NCBI RefSeq assembly: GCF_002078875.1
Contig: NC_034415.1
Span: forward strand, 19,249,975 to 19,313,974
Length of the DNA: 64,000 bases
Direction of reading: 5' to 3'
DNA from: Numida meleagris
Lineage: Eukaryota; Chordata; Aves; Galliformes; Numididae
This document shows, piece after piece, positions 25,801 through 38,110 of this stretch; position 1 is the first letter of the stretch, and every line of letters begins with the position of its first letter. The position numbers were made by a program, and so were the translations under genes. The notes under the pieces are model-generated. The model made no database searches, was not told the origin of the DNA, and was given only the letters and a program-made list of their open reading frames with translations.

Positions 25801-28800
25801 AAAGACTCCTTTTCATTACTCGACAGGTATCCAAGATTTCAGGTAAAGAAGGGTCAGAACCCATCAAAAGCCAGGGCAGTACATATTCTGATTAATAACT
25901 GCCATGATTTCAATGCATGTCAACATCCATGTGGAGATAAATCTTCAATGTCATTAAAACAGCTCAGAAATTCAGCAAATTAAACACAGCTGAAATGCAG
26001 TTGATTCACAGAGAGCCAGAATAGTGCTATTTTCCTCATCTGAAAGAAAATCTTATTTATATTTTTGAAGAAGTGTCTATATAAAGCATCTATCCTGTAT
26101 AGTTCATGAAAATAACAGAGAAGAAAGGCCATTTATTAACAGGAACCTGACAGCATGTTCACATGTAGTCTTATTTGCATAATAATTCAGTTTAACTTCT
26201 ATGGAAGTACAGATGCAAACAACAAACAAAGTTTGTATGATTAACCCGTGTCCATTTTCCTCAATCAGTACTGTTAAATTTGGCTTTGTTTAACTACACG
26301 TGAGTAGTGAGCTGCATAAGTACAAATGAAGGGCTGATTCTCCTTTACATAATGGTTTTTACTGTAAAATAATCTTTCCTATCTTATAAAAACTTTAGAA
26401 GTAACATCATTAGATATGATATTTTCATTACATTAAAAATCAAACAAAAAAGAAATCCATTTTAAAAAGAAGGAAAGGATCAATACACAAAGGTTGAATG
26501 TCACTGCAGCATTTTGGTGAGGCAGTAGAAAAAGCGGTACTTCTCTTTATAGATGTTACTACCCTTTAAGGTAATTTTTTTCTATTTATTCTCTTGAATT
26601 GTGATTAGAAAATTTGCATCTTTTGTTTTTTTACATCATCTCAGAATATCAGATATATATGTCTCCTGCAATGGAGATGCATACAATATACAGGACTTCC
26701 ATTTAGCCTTTCTATTTAACTATCACAGAAACATTTTAGCTTTGAATAAAGAATTACATCTCAGTGACTTTACAGAATGTCAAGAACAGTTAAGTTAATG
26801 TAACAAATTTTTAGCTGCTTGCTCTTATTCTCCTGTGTATAGCTTTCACTACCCCTATTTTCCTTCATTTGATCATAACACTAGTAATAAAACTTCACCT
26901 TAATAAAATGGTGTCAAATAATCTTATTTCATATATTTCTATTTTATTTTAAATAGACACTGATTACTGATCTGAAAACATACCACCCTATACTGCTGAA
27001 CCTTTCTGCCTCATTCTGCCACCTTTCAGTTTATATCCACTGTTGACCGTGATGGAATTATTCTAGAAAAACAATATGATCCCAGCCTCGAGAAGATGTT
27101 TCTCTGCTAGGTCAAACAATTTGCCATAATGAAAATTGCAAAAAGCAAATAACTGCATTCACCAAACAGTCAAGAACACTGGCCTTTCCTCTCCATGCAT
27201 CAAGGTAACAGATTGGCCTTGCCAACTTCCATCACAAGAACACTTTCATCTCTGGAAGATCTTATAATTCTTGTTTTGAGTGATTACTTTTAAATGACAC
27301 GAAGTAATAAATATAAACTTTATTTTATTTGGTGACCAGTGCAAGCCAACGAGAACAGCAGAATATGGAATACATAAAATTGCTATTAAAGAAGGTTAAG
27401 GCTGTGTCATAAACCATCTAAAATGTTATTATTATTTCAAGCGAAAACTGATCTGTTGGTGCACTGTAGGGAGGAGAAAAAAGGACACAACAGCAGGAAT
27501 GAAAGCACAGACACAGCCAGAAAAGTCACTGTGATGACTTTGGGATGACTCCAACACAAACAAGCAAACCCAGTATGGGGTTACACAGCCTACACCAACG
27601 TTACCATTTCAAAGTCAACCCCCAAGTTACAGGAGATTTTTGTCAAATAACAGTCTAGAAGACACAAGGATTGGCCTCATTTGCAATCAATGCAAAGTGA
27701 ACAAGAGCTGTAATTTCAGAACTGAAAATCACTCCACATTTCTTCTGTCTTTTCTATCTTCGTTACTAATGATTTTACAGCTAGAATGTAGTAGATAGTG
27801 TTCATACCAAACAGAAGCCAGAAAGATTCTATCTAGTCCACAGATAAATAATTCAGTTGTATTGAAAAGTAAAATCTGTCACACAGCTTTAGCACTCAAC
27901 AAATGTAACACCTATTTACATACGTGCTGCTCTGAAGTCCAAGCTGAGTGAAGGTATTGCACTCCGAGTTCGCAGAGATACTCTGATGAGGTGACTACTA
28001 TTGCTTGAAACCTCTCCAGACAACCGGAGTACATAGCTGAATTGCTCGGCTTTTGGACTTCGAATTCACCCTTCAAGAGCATTTGTAATTTTCTCAAATT
28101 TTACTAGAGACCTCCACTGGAAGATGCCCAGTTCACAGAGAATTTACATGGTGAATGTAACTCACAAAGATTTCATAAAACACTTCTGAAATCATTGCCT
28201 CTTTAACAGCACAAGAAACGTTCAGAAGGATGTGCTCAGAAGTAATGTTGTATGTAATGCACTGCCTCCGTTTTCCCACCACTGGCTAGGGTAAAGGCCA
28301 ATGGAGAAATGTACGGTCTTTCTGCGGCCATGGAGTCGTTGCAGTCTAGCCTGCTTAGTAGCTTCCTCTGTTACTGCACCTGAATCAGCTCCAGCCACTG
28401 CTTCTTGAATCTTCTTTTTAGATAAGTCTCCAAATCAGTATTTTAATCTGAATTTTTGGCAAATTTCCATCGCTCCAAACTCAAAACACTTCCTTGCAAT
28501 CCATCCCTATCAAACAAATTTGTCAGATACCTCACTTCCCATATCTTTCTACTTCAATAATTTTCTTTGCAAGAGCTAACTAACATCCACTGTCTATGTT
28601 TTGGGCAGCAAGCTGGGGTGCTCATTCCAGCTGGCAATAAAATGTAACAAATTTACCTTTGAAAATACAGTATGTTTGAAACTACATAGTTCTTCAATCA
28701 TTTATAGATACAACATTCTCAGTTAATGTTGATGGGCACTGGCTGAAACATTGACAGAACACTGAAGGAATCAATCACATCACTGAACAGATGATTTCTG

Positions 28801-29399
28801 CATTACAGTGCTGTTGCAGTCATAATGGTTTGTGGGTGTAAGAGAGAGGTAGATGATACTTGTAATTACTGTAATGAAAAATGTAAGTACAGAATATTTC
28901 TAGCGAGTCTGAAATTCAAACTATATTAATTATGTGGCTTTCAGAATGATTTATGATTTATATGTCAGTTGTACCTCTAGCTGAAATATCTGACATCCAC
29001 ATTCTGATGATCTGCTGACTGTGAGACACTCTCTGTTTTGGCTTGGATTGTGAATAAAGAATATTTATCATTTTTCTTCCATCCTATGCCCCAGTGAGCT
29101 GAAGGCAGGACAAAATTAATTAAATAAGTAATTTCTGCTAGCTGTTTGCTTATGCTAATACTAACCACATTGTAAAATGTTTTGTTTTTTTCCACCATTT
29201 TCCAAGCCAGTGCATTTTTTTTTCCTCTCCTTTTGTATTTCCTTGAGTTTTGCTACCCAGAGATCCTGGAAAGCTCTGTAGCTGCCAAAAAAAAAAAAAA
29301 ACCAAAAAAAAACCACCCACTTACATTAGAAATTTACAACATCTATTTTGCTCAAAGAGAATTCCCCACAAAAGAACAGAACATCTGAATGGCATCTTC
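22862..29399. other. non-coding stretch, nothing recognised
   Basis: AT-rich sequence with scattered short ORFs of 90 codons or fewer. Good donor-like sites (AAG/GTAAGT at 24402/24403 and 25706/25707) occur without an open, acceptor-bounded exon. No repeat family was recognised. Confidence 0.5.
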
Positions 29400-32300
29400 A
29401 ACACCTTGGCATACGGAATATAGCTACAACCAGGTGCCAGACATGGAAGGGACTAATTACCCAATACCTTAGTACTGAAAACATGATTATGAAAAGCAGA
29501 TAAATGTCATGTACAGAGATACGATGTGCTAACAACTTTCTACTTTGATAATGATGTAGATTTGAACTGCAGTCTAGAAGTAGAGATTGTGAGTGTTTTT
29601 CTTTGCATTCTTCCGTGCAATGTCTAACTCTAAGCAGAAAAAAAAATCACAACCTCTTCTGTTTCTATCTCTAGTGTATGTTCTATGATATGGGAAGGAA
29701 TTTGGATGAGAAAAATGTTTCTCTTAAATTGCTTAAATAAGGAATTCTATTTTATGTAAAGCGAGTATTTTTGTCACTACACCATATTATTTTTGTTATA
29801 ATGTACGAGGTGGAAAATATGAAATACTGCATATACTAATATGAAACGTTGCAATTTTAGGTTAATCATAGAAAAAATTATAGTTTGATAATGAGTTTAA
29901 GAATGAAGATGTGGTGTATAGAAAACCTTATGTGATACACATTTCAAATGCAATTTTAATCAACCCCTTATGGAGCAGTGTGAAATCTAAGTAATAAAAA
30001 TGACATACTGACTGTGAGAGTTCTAAAATGACACGACATTACACTCAAAAAAGATCAATGGCTGGATAACCTCCCAAATAGGACATGGGTTATCAAGAGT
30101 GTTAGTACAGATGTCTCAAAACTATTTTTCATTGTCATTATAAGAAGACTAATTGAGACCAGATAGTACACACAAACTATCCACATCTTGAGTCTCTTAT
30201 GAAAGACAGAGGATTAACAATGCTTATGGGCAGAGTGATAATTGAAAGGGCTTTTAGTCATTGTTAATAAACCTTACAGGTCAGGTCCAAATGTCACATT
30301 TTAAATCAACAAGCCCCTCTAACACAAGAATAAGTAAACCCTGGCATACTTAGTAACTTGTCTGGAAATGTCGTGTAACGAGGCAAGGGGATTTAGGTAG
30401 ATCATATTATTATCACAAGTGTAGCTAAGCACTAGGAGCCAGGCTTCTTTTACAACAAAGAAAAAGCCCAACAAATTTAACATGACAAAAGATAAAGATA
30501 AATCATTGCTCCCAGAAAGCTATTAAGCCATAAGTGTTAATTTCCCTTAGTTAAATCTTTGCTCCATCACCTTGTTATATATGAATCATTTCATAAAAGT
30601 GAAAAAATGGTGCTTAAGAAATATTAAAGTCACAGTTTTATGTCTTCCTGAATAGGTCAGGTCCTTAAACTTTCAGTAAAGGGTACCTAAATGCAGCTAT
30701 CTTTGAAAAAGCTGGGAGAAAAAAAAAAACAAAAACAATGACATACATAGTGCAGTGGAGAGAATCTGAGAAAAATCAGGAATACAGACTTATCTCGTAT
30801 AGATCTCATTGACTTTTAGAAACACTTTGAACAACAGCTGTAGCCACTGGGGTGCTGTAATGACATACCCCATTATAAAATGTAACACTAAGTAAATGTA
30901 GGAGTGGAAATTTAACAATTGGACGTTTAATGGCTGCAATTATGGCAAAAGAATAATGAACCTATTAGACAGAAGAACTGGCAATTATTCTAAGGCTTAT
31001 TGCAATGCAGCTGTGAAAAAAAAAGTAATACAGAAGCATGCTTAAAAATGGTTATTAAAGAGGGATAATGCATTCTGTTTACCTTGACAGAAGCAATTTT
31101 TCTTCTGAAATGAAATGGAGCTTTTTCCACTATCAGACATGGGAGCTCAGATGTGATGGATCCCGCTATTTAAAGGTAATGTATTTTCAGATATGCTTTT
31201 CTAGGTATAAATGATGTCTACACTAAGCCTATAACAGTTAGATTTATCAGCGAACAAACAGACAGAGGAAGACATTTAAGAACAGACATAAACGAAAAAT
31301 AAATAGAATGCAAAAATTTAAGATACCCCATAAGCAGTCTAAGTAGCTATTTTTTATGACTGGAAATATTACATATTAGCCGTCTCCCATCAACACAGAT
31401 AAGGTGCCAGACTCATTAGGCAAGATTCCCACGTTGGGATTCAAACATAATTTACTTGGTTTACTTAAATTTCAAATGTACACATCCTGGTGAGGGCAGA
31501 AGTGAATGAAAAGAAATAAAACGCGATACAGACACAACAAGGAAGACTCAAGGAAGACAACAAGGAAGCCTCAGTAGTATCGTGGGAAAGTATGAAAATT
31601 CATTGAAACAGTATGTAATTTTGAAAATTTTAGTTTCATTTTGGTAGCCAGAGTAAATAAATAAAATGAAAGCATTAGTAAATGACACAGGATGTGTTTT
31701 TTGTCCACACAAAGTCCACATTATTAGTAATCTGACAGAAGTTCAGAGGACAGCCATGTCAATCTCTCCAAGTTCAGTGATCTAACTGGTGACTCCAAGT
31801 TAAACGCTGTGGTAAGTTAAATGTTCCACACCAAGTCACGGCAGCGTTCCTAAAACATGTGTATCTCTAGCCTGGCTAATAGTTGATCTGAATTCATCAG
31901 CTTTCCACTTCCTTCAGTGCTTCATAAGGGATTTATTAAAAGTATTGCAACTGAGTTCAAAACTTAAATATGGTTCTGAATTTGGGTGGCAGTGAGCACA
32001 TCTGAAGAAAGGGCCTCAAGGCCCATTATTACCATTGGGTGCACAGCATTAAAAATAAATTAGGACTTGTATTTAAAAAGCAATGAAGATAGCATCGGCA
32101 AACTGAAAGTCTTCGGAGACACAAAGCACAGTGCCTAATGAATGGCTTTGTAAGGCCAGGAACCAAAGTAATCAAAGTTACACATTAGCAAAACTCTCTT
32201 CAAGGGTTTTATCCTAAGCTTGCTTTCGTCACAGAAATAAGAATGTCCACAACCAGGTTTACTCTTGGCTTAAACAGCCTGACTGGTGAGCTGTGCATAC

Positions 32301-32640
32301 TTGGTGCAGGTTCTGGGCAGCTGTAGCTACTCAAAACAGCTAGAAAACTGCTGCAAGGGGCCGTAAAAATGCTCCAGTTTGCTCTAAATTATTCAACAGG
32401 TCATTTAGTCCCAGGGCTGTTACATGAACACGGAGATGGAAAAGTGGCTTTGAGCTATGCCTCTCAGCTATTCTCTGTTTCCTGGTATGGGAATTCATCC
32501 TGAGAATAAAAGGGACAATGCTGAAATTTGACCTACTGACTTTAAAAGGTTTCTGTTTAAGAGCAACATTAAATGAAAATCCAACTCTTCATCACGTGCA
32601 CTTTGCACTATGGTATTTCTTTGTTACACACTTCGTTTGC
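29400..32640. other. ORF-poor AT-rich non-coding stretch
   Basis: No ORF of 60 or more codons is found in any frame over more than 3 kb, and no recognisable transposon occurs. This resembles single-copy intronic or intergenic DNA. It could contain conserved non-coding elements, which cannot be judged without alignment. Confidence 0.5.
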
Positions 32641-34209
32641 TCTATCAAAATAACTCATTAGTATACACATTCCCTGTATCCTCTCCAAGCATCAGCTCTT
32701 GAAAATAAGTCCCCAGCTCACTGTGAGAGCAGGAAGGCTATCAGTCTAGAAGAAACAGACGCTTGAAGCTTAGGAGTGGGAATTGTCTGGGCTACAGACA
32801 ATCACGTTACTGAGGCAGAAGCAGAAAAGACCACTAAGGAATTCTGAGGCAAACCTAACCTTGTATTATCTGCCCACAGTCATAACTCCACTACTGCTGA
32901 AATGCAGGTTGTTTATTTATTCTTAAAATATATAAATATACATGTATTTACAGATGACTTGTGGGTACTATAGTGTGGAAATACAGTATAATAATTCTCC
33001 TGAAAAAGACAGACATTCTTTTTACTTTACAAGCATACCCTGAAGTTAGTGACACTTTTGCCATCACTCCTTGAACATGCCTGCCAGACAAAATGTCATG
33101 ATTCTATAAATGATGTCTCTTTTCCCACGTGTACTTCTTCCTAGTCTCCCTTATCTTTGCCCAAAACGCTGCTGCAGGGGTTTTAGACCATTACATACAT
33201 TAGCAGTGTAGCGCATCAGCATGCAAACTTCACCTACATCTTTCAGTGTGCAAGGGGCTGTTTTACCAGTGTCTAAACCATCAGACTTCTCTTTAGACTG
33301 TAATGAATCATTGGCATCTCTGGCTGGGAAGCTAGTGTTTTCACACGTTCAAATCAAGCATGGCTGAGACTGGAGCTTTAAAAACATAACCTGTTTGATT
33401 ACCATTGATGCATACATCAGAAAGTAGTCACAAAGAAAAAAAAAATCAAAGAAGGGGAATATAAAGGAAAGAGGAAAAAATTACGCTATGAAAAATACCC
33501 ATTAACACAGTACGTTATCCTCAATCACCTGCTGAGAACACATTTGTTCACCAAGTAATAAATAAACTTACCCTCGGATTCTCAGCGTTAAAAGGATATT
33601 GGAGACAAGCATGTTGCTACTATAATCAAATTTAGGTTGGGTTACGGCAACTAGACAGTATTAGTTAACTATCACTCAAAGAAGTGATCCTTTGCAGGAG
33701 AAGCAGTACTTCAAAAACCTCCCTTCAAACTTCTCAGATCCCCAGCAAAAAGCATATTACATGGAAGTAGGGAAGAATAGTCTGTCTGAATAAGTATTAA
33801 CAAGCAATGCCATCTTGTAAATGTTTTAATTGCTGGCATTCAGCATTTGTATGAGTAAGACAGTCTGTTTATATCAAATTTCTCATTCTTGTTAACTTCC
33901 TTGTTCCTCAGAAATTGCTGAGAGGAGTTTGTGCTTTTTCTTCACAAGCTGTGCACATTCATCTGTGTGCCCCTGTGCTGTCTCTTTCATACAGAAAGCC
34001 CTTGATTTTCTTCTGAAAGTTCTAGAATATATGGGAGTGACTACAAAATAATATACATATAGGCACTATGTAGAGGACACTGGACTGGTTAATTTTGAAT
34101 CTTCTTGAATGTGGTAAAATAGCCAGTAACTTGAATTCTAAAAATTGCCATTCAAAGGGGCAATACACCAGGGACACACAAACACACAGAATAATGATTA
34201 TCTTATAAA

Positions 34210-34262
34210 GACTCTCTTTCTTTCTTTTTTTTTTTCCAATTTTTTTTTTCTCATTTTATTCT
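34210..34262. repeat. polypyrimidine low-complexity tract
   Basis: Runs of T with C interspersed (CTCTCTTTCTTTC, then long T runs). No further meaning is evident. Confidence 0.7.
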
Positions 34263-35704
34263 TGTGCAACGTCAGACATTTAAAAATGAGTTGTAGGTTG
34301 TCCTGGTTTGTTTAGCTCCATCTGTCTGCTTCAAATAGGCAGTCTACCACATAATAAAACCATATAAGTGCCTCCTTTTTACAGTAACCTTTTAAATCAA
34401 TTATGTTAGCAGACTATGAGAACCTGCTAACCCTTGTTTCCCTAGAGTTTCCTCTCAAAGAAAAATTGTCTTTTCACAAAAGAAAACAACCCTTACAGAC
34501 ATTCAGCTTACCACCTTGGGGCATGTAGTAGCTTGGACGTAAATGCAGGGTACGTTTGCTCATTCGGCCCCGTGACCATGCTAAGAATCCCTGTTGCAAT
34601 ATCGAAGAGATCAGATGCCTCAGATCCAAATCACTTTGCCTACATTTATGTAGGTGTTCTTGTGCTGTCTCAACTCTATGTTGCAAGATACTTGGCTAAC
34701 AACACATCTATGTGCATCTGTGAAGACCACGGTGCACTGTGGAAGAAATGTTTTAACAGGCTACGTGGAATACCCAGAACATTCTTGGCATTAGCTACTC
34801 AATAAGATGGGTGAGAAACATCACCTCAAATGCATTGTGTGATGGGCACACGTTTGGTCTGTACGAGGTCAAATATTCCCTGACACCAGACTCTGGCATC
34901 AAATACCCACTTGCAATAACTTGGCATCTGAACTCTGAACAGTGGGGGGAAATAAATGTGAAAGATTACCTTTCATTTTCTAATGATTGTCTGCTTTTTG
35001 TAGACAATAAAACGCATCTCTTCATTCTTACACTATTACAGTTTTTGAGTGCAAGTAGGCTATATTATGTATAAGACAAGGACATTACTTGCTTAGCTTT
35101 TGGAAATCTGTTCTTTAGAACTGGACTGGAATAGTTAGCACAGAGATGATGCTTCAAAGGCAAAAAATACTCTCCCAAAGACTCATAAACTGGAGCTACA
35201 TCTGCAAACATCAGAAAATGTTTAGAAAGTTTGGGTAAACTCACATTTCATGAGAATTATTCATCTCTAATTTGCATGAATGAGTCATATAATTGTCAGT
35301 GAGTGATGAAACAAGGAAGCAGGTGGTAATGTCTGCACACAGGATTATGAGCGGAGCGTTTCTGAGGCAGGATGTGTTTTAGCCTACAAGAGAGTTAGTG
35401 GGAAATGTGACAGACCTAGTTCTTTTGGTTACTGGACAAACAGAATAGATTGGAAAGAGCAGTTTAACAGGCCAGGAAGATAAATGCTCTGGCAGTGTTA
35501 GAAAGGTTGTTATAAGAAAGATGATTTCTGGGATGACAGATGTGAAAATATTGCAGGCTCAAAAATACAAAGCACTCTGAGGGCTCCCATTATAACTAGC
35601 TCACACAAAGATAAGAGAATAAGGAAGATCAGAGAAATGTATTTGCATTGAGGAAAAAACCCTCCCTGAGTCACACCCTTTGTTTTCTGCCCAATGGCCT
35701 CATT

Positions 35705-35738
35705 AACAACAAAAACAAACATACAAACAAACAAACCC
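35705..35738. repeat. (CAAA)n-type low-complexity tract
   Basis: Repeated ACAAACAAAC units. The ORFs running through it on both strands are products of the repeat. Confidence 0.75.
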
Positions 35739-36827
35739 TCCTCTTTGTAAAACTGAGATCTGCCGACCATGGCACTCCAGCACAGCCTGCTTTATTTCCT
35801 GACATTTGCATATTCCCATCAAATTTATGCTGCTTGCATTTCTTTCTAACCAGCACCGTGCCACAAAAAGTAAGGTACTAAGTATAAGTACTGCAGTATC
35901 CTTTGGAATAAAGACAAAAAGAAAACACAAATGAAAAACAGGTACATATTCTTCCCAAATATTTTTTTGAAACTGTTAAATTATATAACCATACTGTAAT
36001 TCTGGAAGGTTTCTAATTACTTGTCTTTATACACTTCACTTTGGCTGCTAAAAGAACAAAAAACCATAGAAAAAAAAACTCAGTTCAGAAATCCTGAGCA
36101 GCATGATGACTGGACGTGGACATACATACGCCGTTAATGTAAGGCCTGGAAAGCACCGCACGGTATTTACAGTGTAAAATTCTCCACCTGTCCTAACCTA
36201 AGCAATCCTGCAGGCTTGTTGACAGCCATGCCCCATTTCAGATTACAGTGGACACCATCGAAGTTCTCCTCATTGCTGGGACATCAGTACAGATCGATGA
36301 AATTTAATACAATCATTGATAACTGCAAAAAGCATTCAGGAGTACTCCAACATTGAGATGAGCGTTTCTCACTTGTCCATTTTGAAAGATGATAGCTCTG
36401 TACTGAAAGCTAAAGGCAAATGTTTTGTCACTGGCTTGTTGCATTACAAGCTCCATTTAGGACTAAACCATCCGTACTGTGCCAGGAGATAGAAACCATG
36501 TAAACCACTATGAACTTTACAGTCATTGTGGGATCTCTACCGCATATGTCTCTTCCTCACTGAAATAGAATATATTTTCCTAGAAGGAAAGCTTTTGAAT
36601 GGACTCTGCAAAGAAACCTGCATGGGAAAGAAGTGAAATTCTCCACTGGTTTGCTCTGAAAGGTGCAGTTTGTCTACCTGAACGCTTGGCTTGAGGAGCT
36701 GTCTGAGAAGTGAGTTGCTTGACTGTAACCAGTAAGCTGAACTGGCTGGAAGAAGAAAAGGCGGGAGGCATCTATTTTGAGCAAGGGTGCTAAGCAGAAT
36801 GAGAATCAAAGGTAAAGCAACTTCCAT

Positions 36828-38039
36828 CAGAGGGAATTTCCTCACTCTCAGATTTTCAGTGCTGTAAGCTTTTTGAGAGGAAATGGCTTTAGGATTAAGA
36901 AATGCTTTGCCAAACACGTTTTTCTTGTTACACTTGTTGCCTCAGAACCCATAAATGTATAGAAGTTGCCAGGCTCTCTGGTTCTGCCATATCTTCCACT
37001 GCATTAACAGATCAGTGCAAAGCAAACTAATTGTTCTGTTTTTCAATATATGGATTCCTCTTATGTCTCTTAGTGAGTAGTTAAACAGAGCAAACTCATA
37101 TCCAACACAGAACGGCGTAACAAACATGAGCATTTGTGAAATGTCAAGAAAATGTGTGTGCTCAAAGAACCTAGAGCATTCTTCTAGACAACGCAATACC
37201 TCCAGGCCAGGAAAAGATGTAGGATCACAACAGCTATAGGCTTTAGGAAAACAGACAGAAAACCAACGCTCCCATGGTGGTTATAAATTGCCGGTACTAG
37301 AGCTGCCAACTTAAGTAGCATTCTTCTGCTGTCATTTGCTTAATTTATGCACATGTTCATCTAGGAAATACGAGCCCGATCTACAGTATAATCTAGACGG
37401 AACGTCAATTCCTATAAAACAGCAGATTACTACTCATCGATGTTCAATCGTATGCTTTGATCCTTTATTTCTGACTCTGTAGATAGACTTCTATGATCAG
37501 CATGCATAAGTAAAAGCTACTGTAGCAGCACGTCGGCAGGTAGAGCAGCACTTGGCAAATAAAGCATTCCTTGAGACAAGGTGGTTACAAGATTTCAGAC
37601 ATTTCTACAGCTCTTCACTACTGCTTAGAAGCAGTTCTCTTTGGCTAGTTTAATTTCCTAATGACAATCAATTACGACACTTGTTGCTGGTTTATATTAA
37701 ATTTCGCAGATCTCCAGTTTTGTGCCAATGAGATGTAAACTTCCTGACCTTCAATACATTAAGCTAATGTACTAGCACATTAATGTAATCAGATGATCAC
37801 AGCACTTCCCACCATCTGCAATTTACTTTTCCAGTGATTAGTACAGAAGCCATCATGTTTCAGTTTTGTTGTCTGCTATGATAACAATCTTCTTGCTCTT
37901 TAGTTTTTACTTTGTTATTAAGGCTCAGCCACACTTTCCACAAAGACGAGTGGGATAAGAAAATGTAACCTGCTGAATACAAACAGAAGTTCAGCTTAGA
38001 TGGACAACACAGATTCGAGAAATTAGGGAAAGGCGATAT
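36828..38039. other. non-coding stretch, nothing recognised
   Basis: AT-rich sequence with short ORFs only and no repeat family identified. If the speculative minus-strand gene model at 32.6-36.8 kb is real, its 5' UTR and promoter would lie here, but no TATA box or CpG-rich promoter was seen. Confidence 0.45.
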
Positions 38040-38110
38040 CTGTCATGTTTAAACAGATAAAGCTTTGGGTGCACAAGGCCTTCTTCAGGTGATGGTGGTC
38101 TTTTCTCCCA
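38040..38110 (-). repeat. possible relic of a widespread reptile-type repeat (ACCTGAAGAAGG motif)
   Basis: On the minus strand, ACCTGAAGAAGGCCTTGTGC is followed by CCAAAGCTTTATCTGTTT. This resembles the recurring motif CCTGAAGAAG-GCTTTGTGC-C-GAAAGCTTGTCTGTTT known from dispersed amniote repeats, perhaps Penelope-like (recalled from memory, not searched). The resemblance covers about 40 bases and the family assignment is tentative. Confidence 0.35.

Larger units (their letters stand above)
32645..36827 (-). other. speculative four-exon coding model, small secreted protein
   Basis: Four open segments on the minus strand chain in phase. Segment 1 (36827-36678, 50 codons, phase 0) starts MEVALPLILILLSTLAQ, a classic signal-peptide shape (short n-region, Leu/Ile core, Ala near the cleavage zone), and ends CAG/GTAGAC. 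Segment 2 (34590-34512, 79 nt) has acceptor TTGCAACAG, encodes GFLAWSRGRMSKR and more, and ends GTG/GTAAGC in phase 1. Segment 3 (33650-33572, 79 nt) has acceptor CTGTCTAG, contains QPKFDYSSNMLVSNILL and ends AGG/GTAAGT. Segment 4 (32720-32645) has a strong acceptor, CCTTCCTGCTCTCACAG, and ends in TGA. The total is about 127 residues with a single Cys. The family is not recognised. The first donor and the acceptor of segment 3 are weak, and the chain was picked by eye, so chance is a serious alternative. Confidence 0.17.

Noticed and set aside
34474..34686. 70-codon minus-strand ORF read as one continuous gene
   Set aside because: It begins at a TTG with an in-frame stop just before it. Only the 34590-34512 part has exon-like borders, and that is kept as part of the speculative model.
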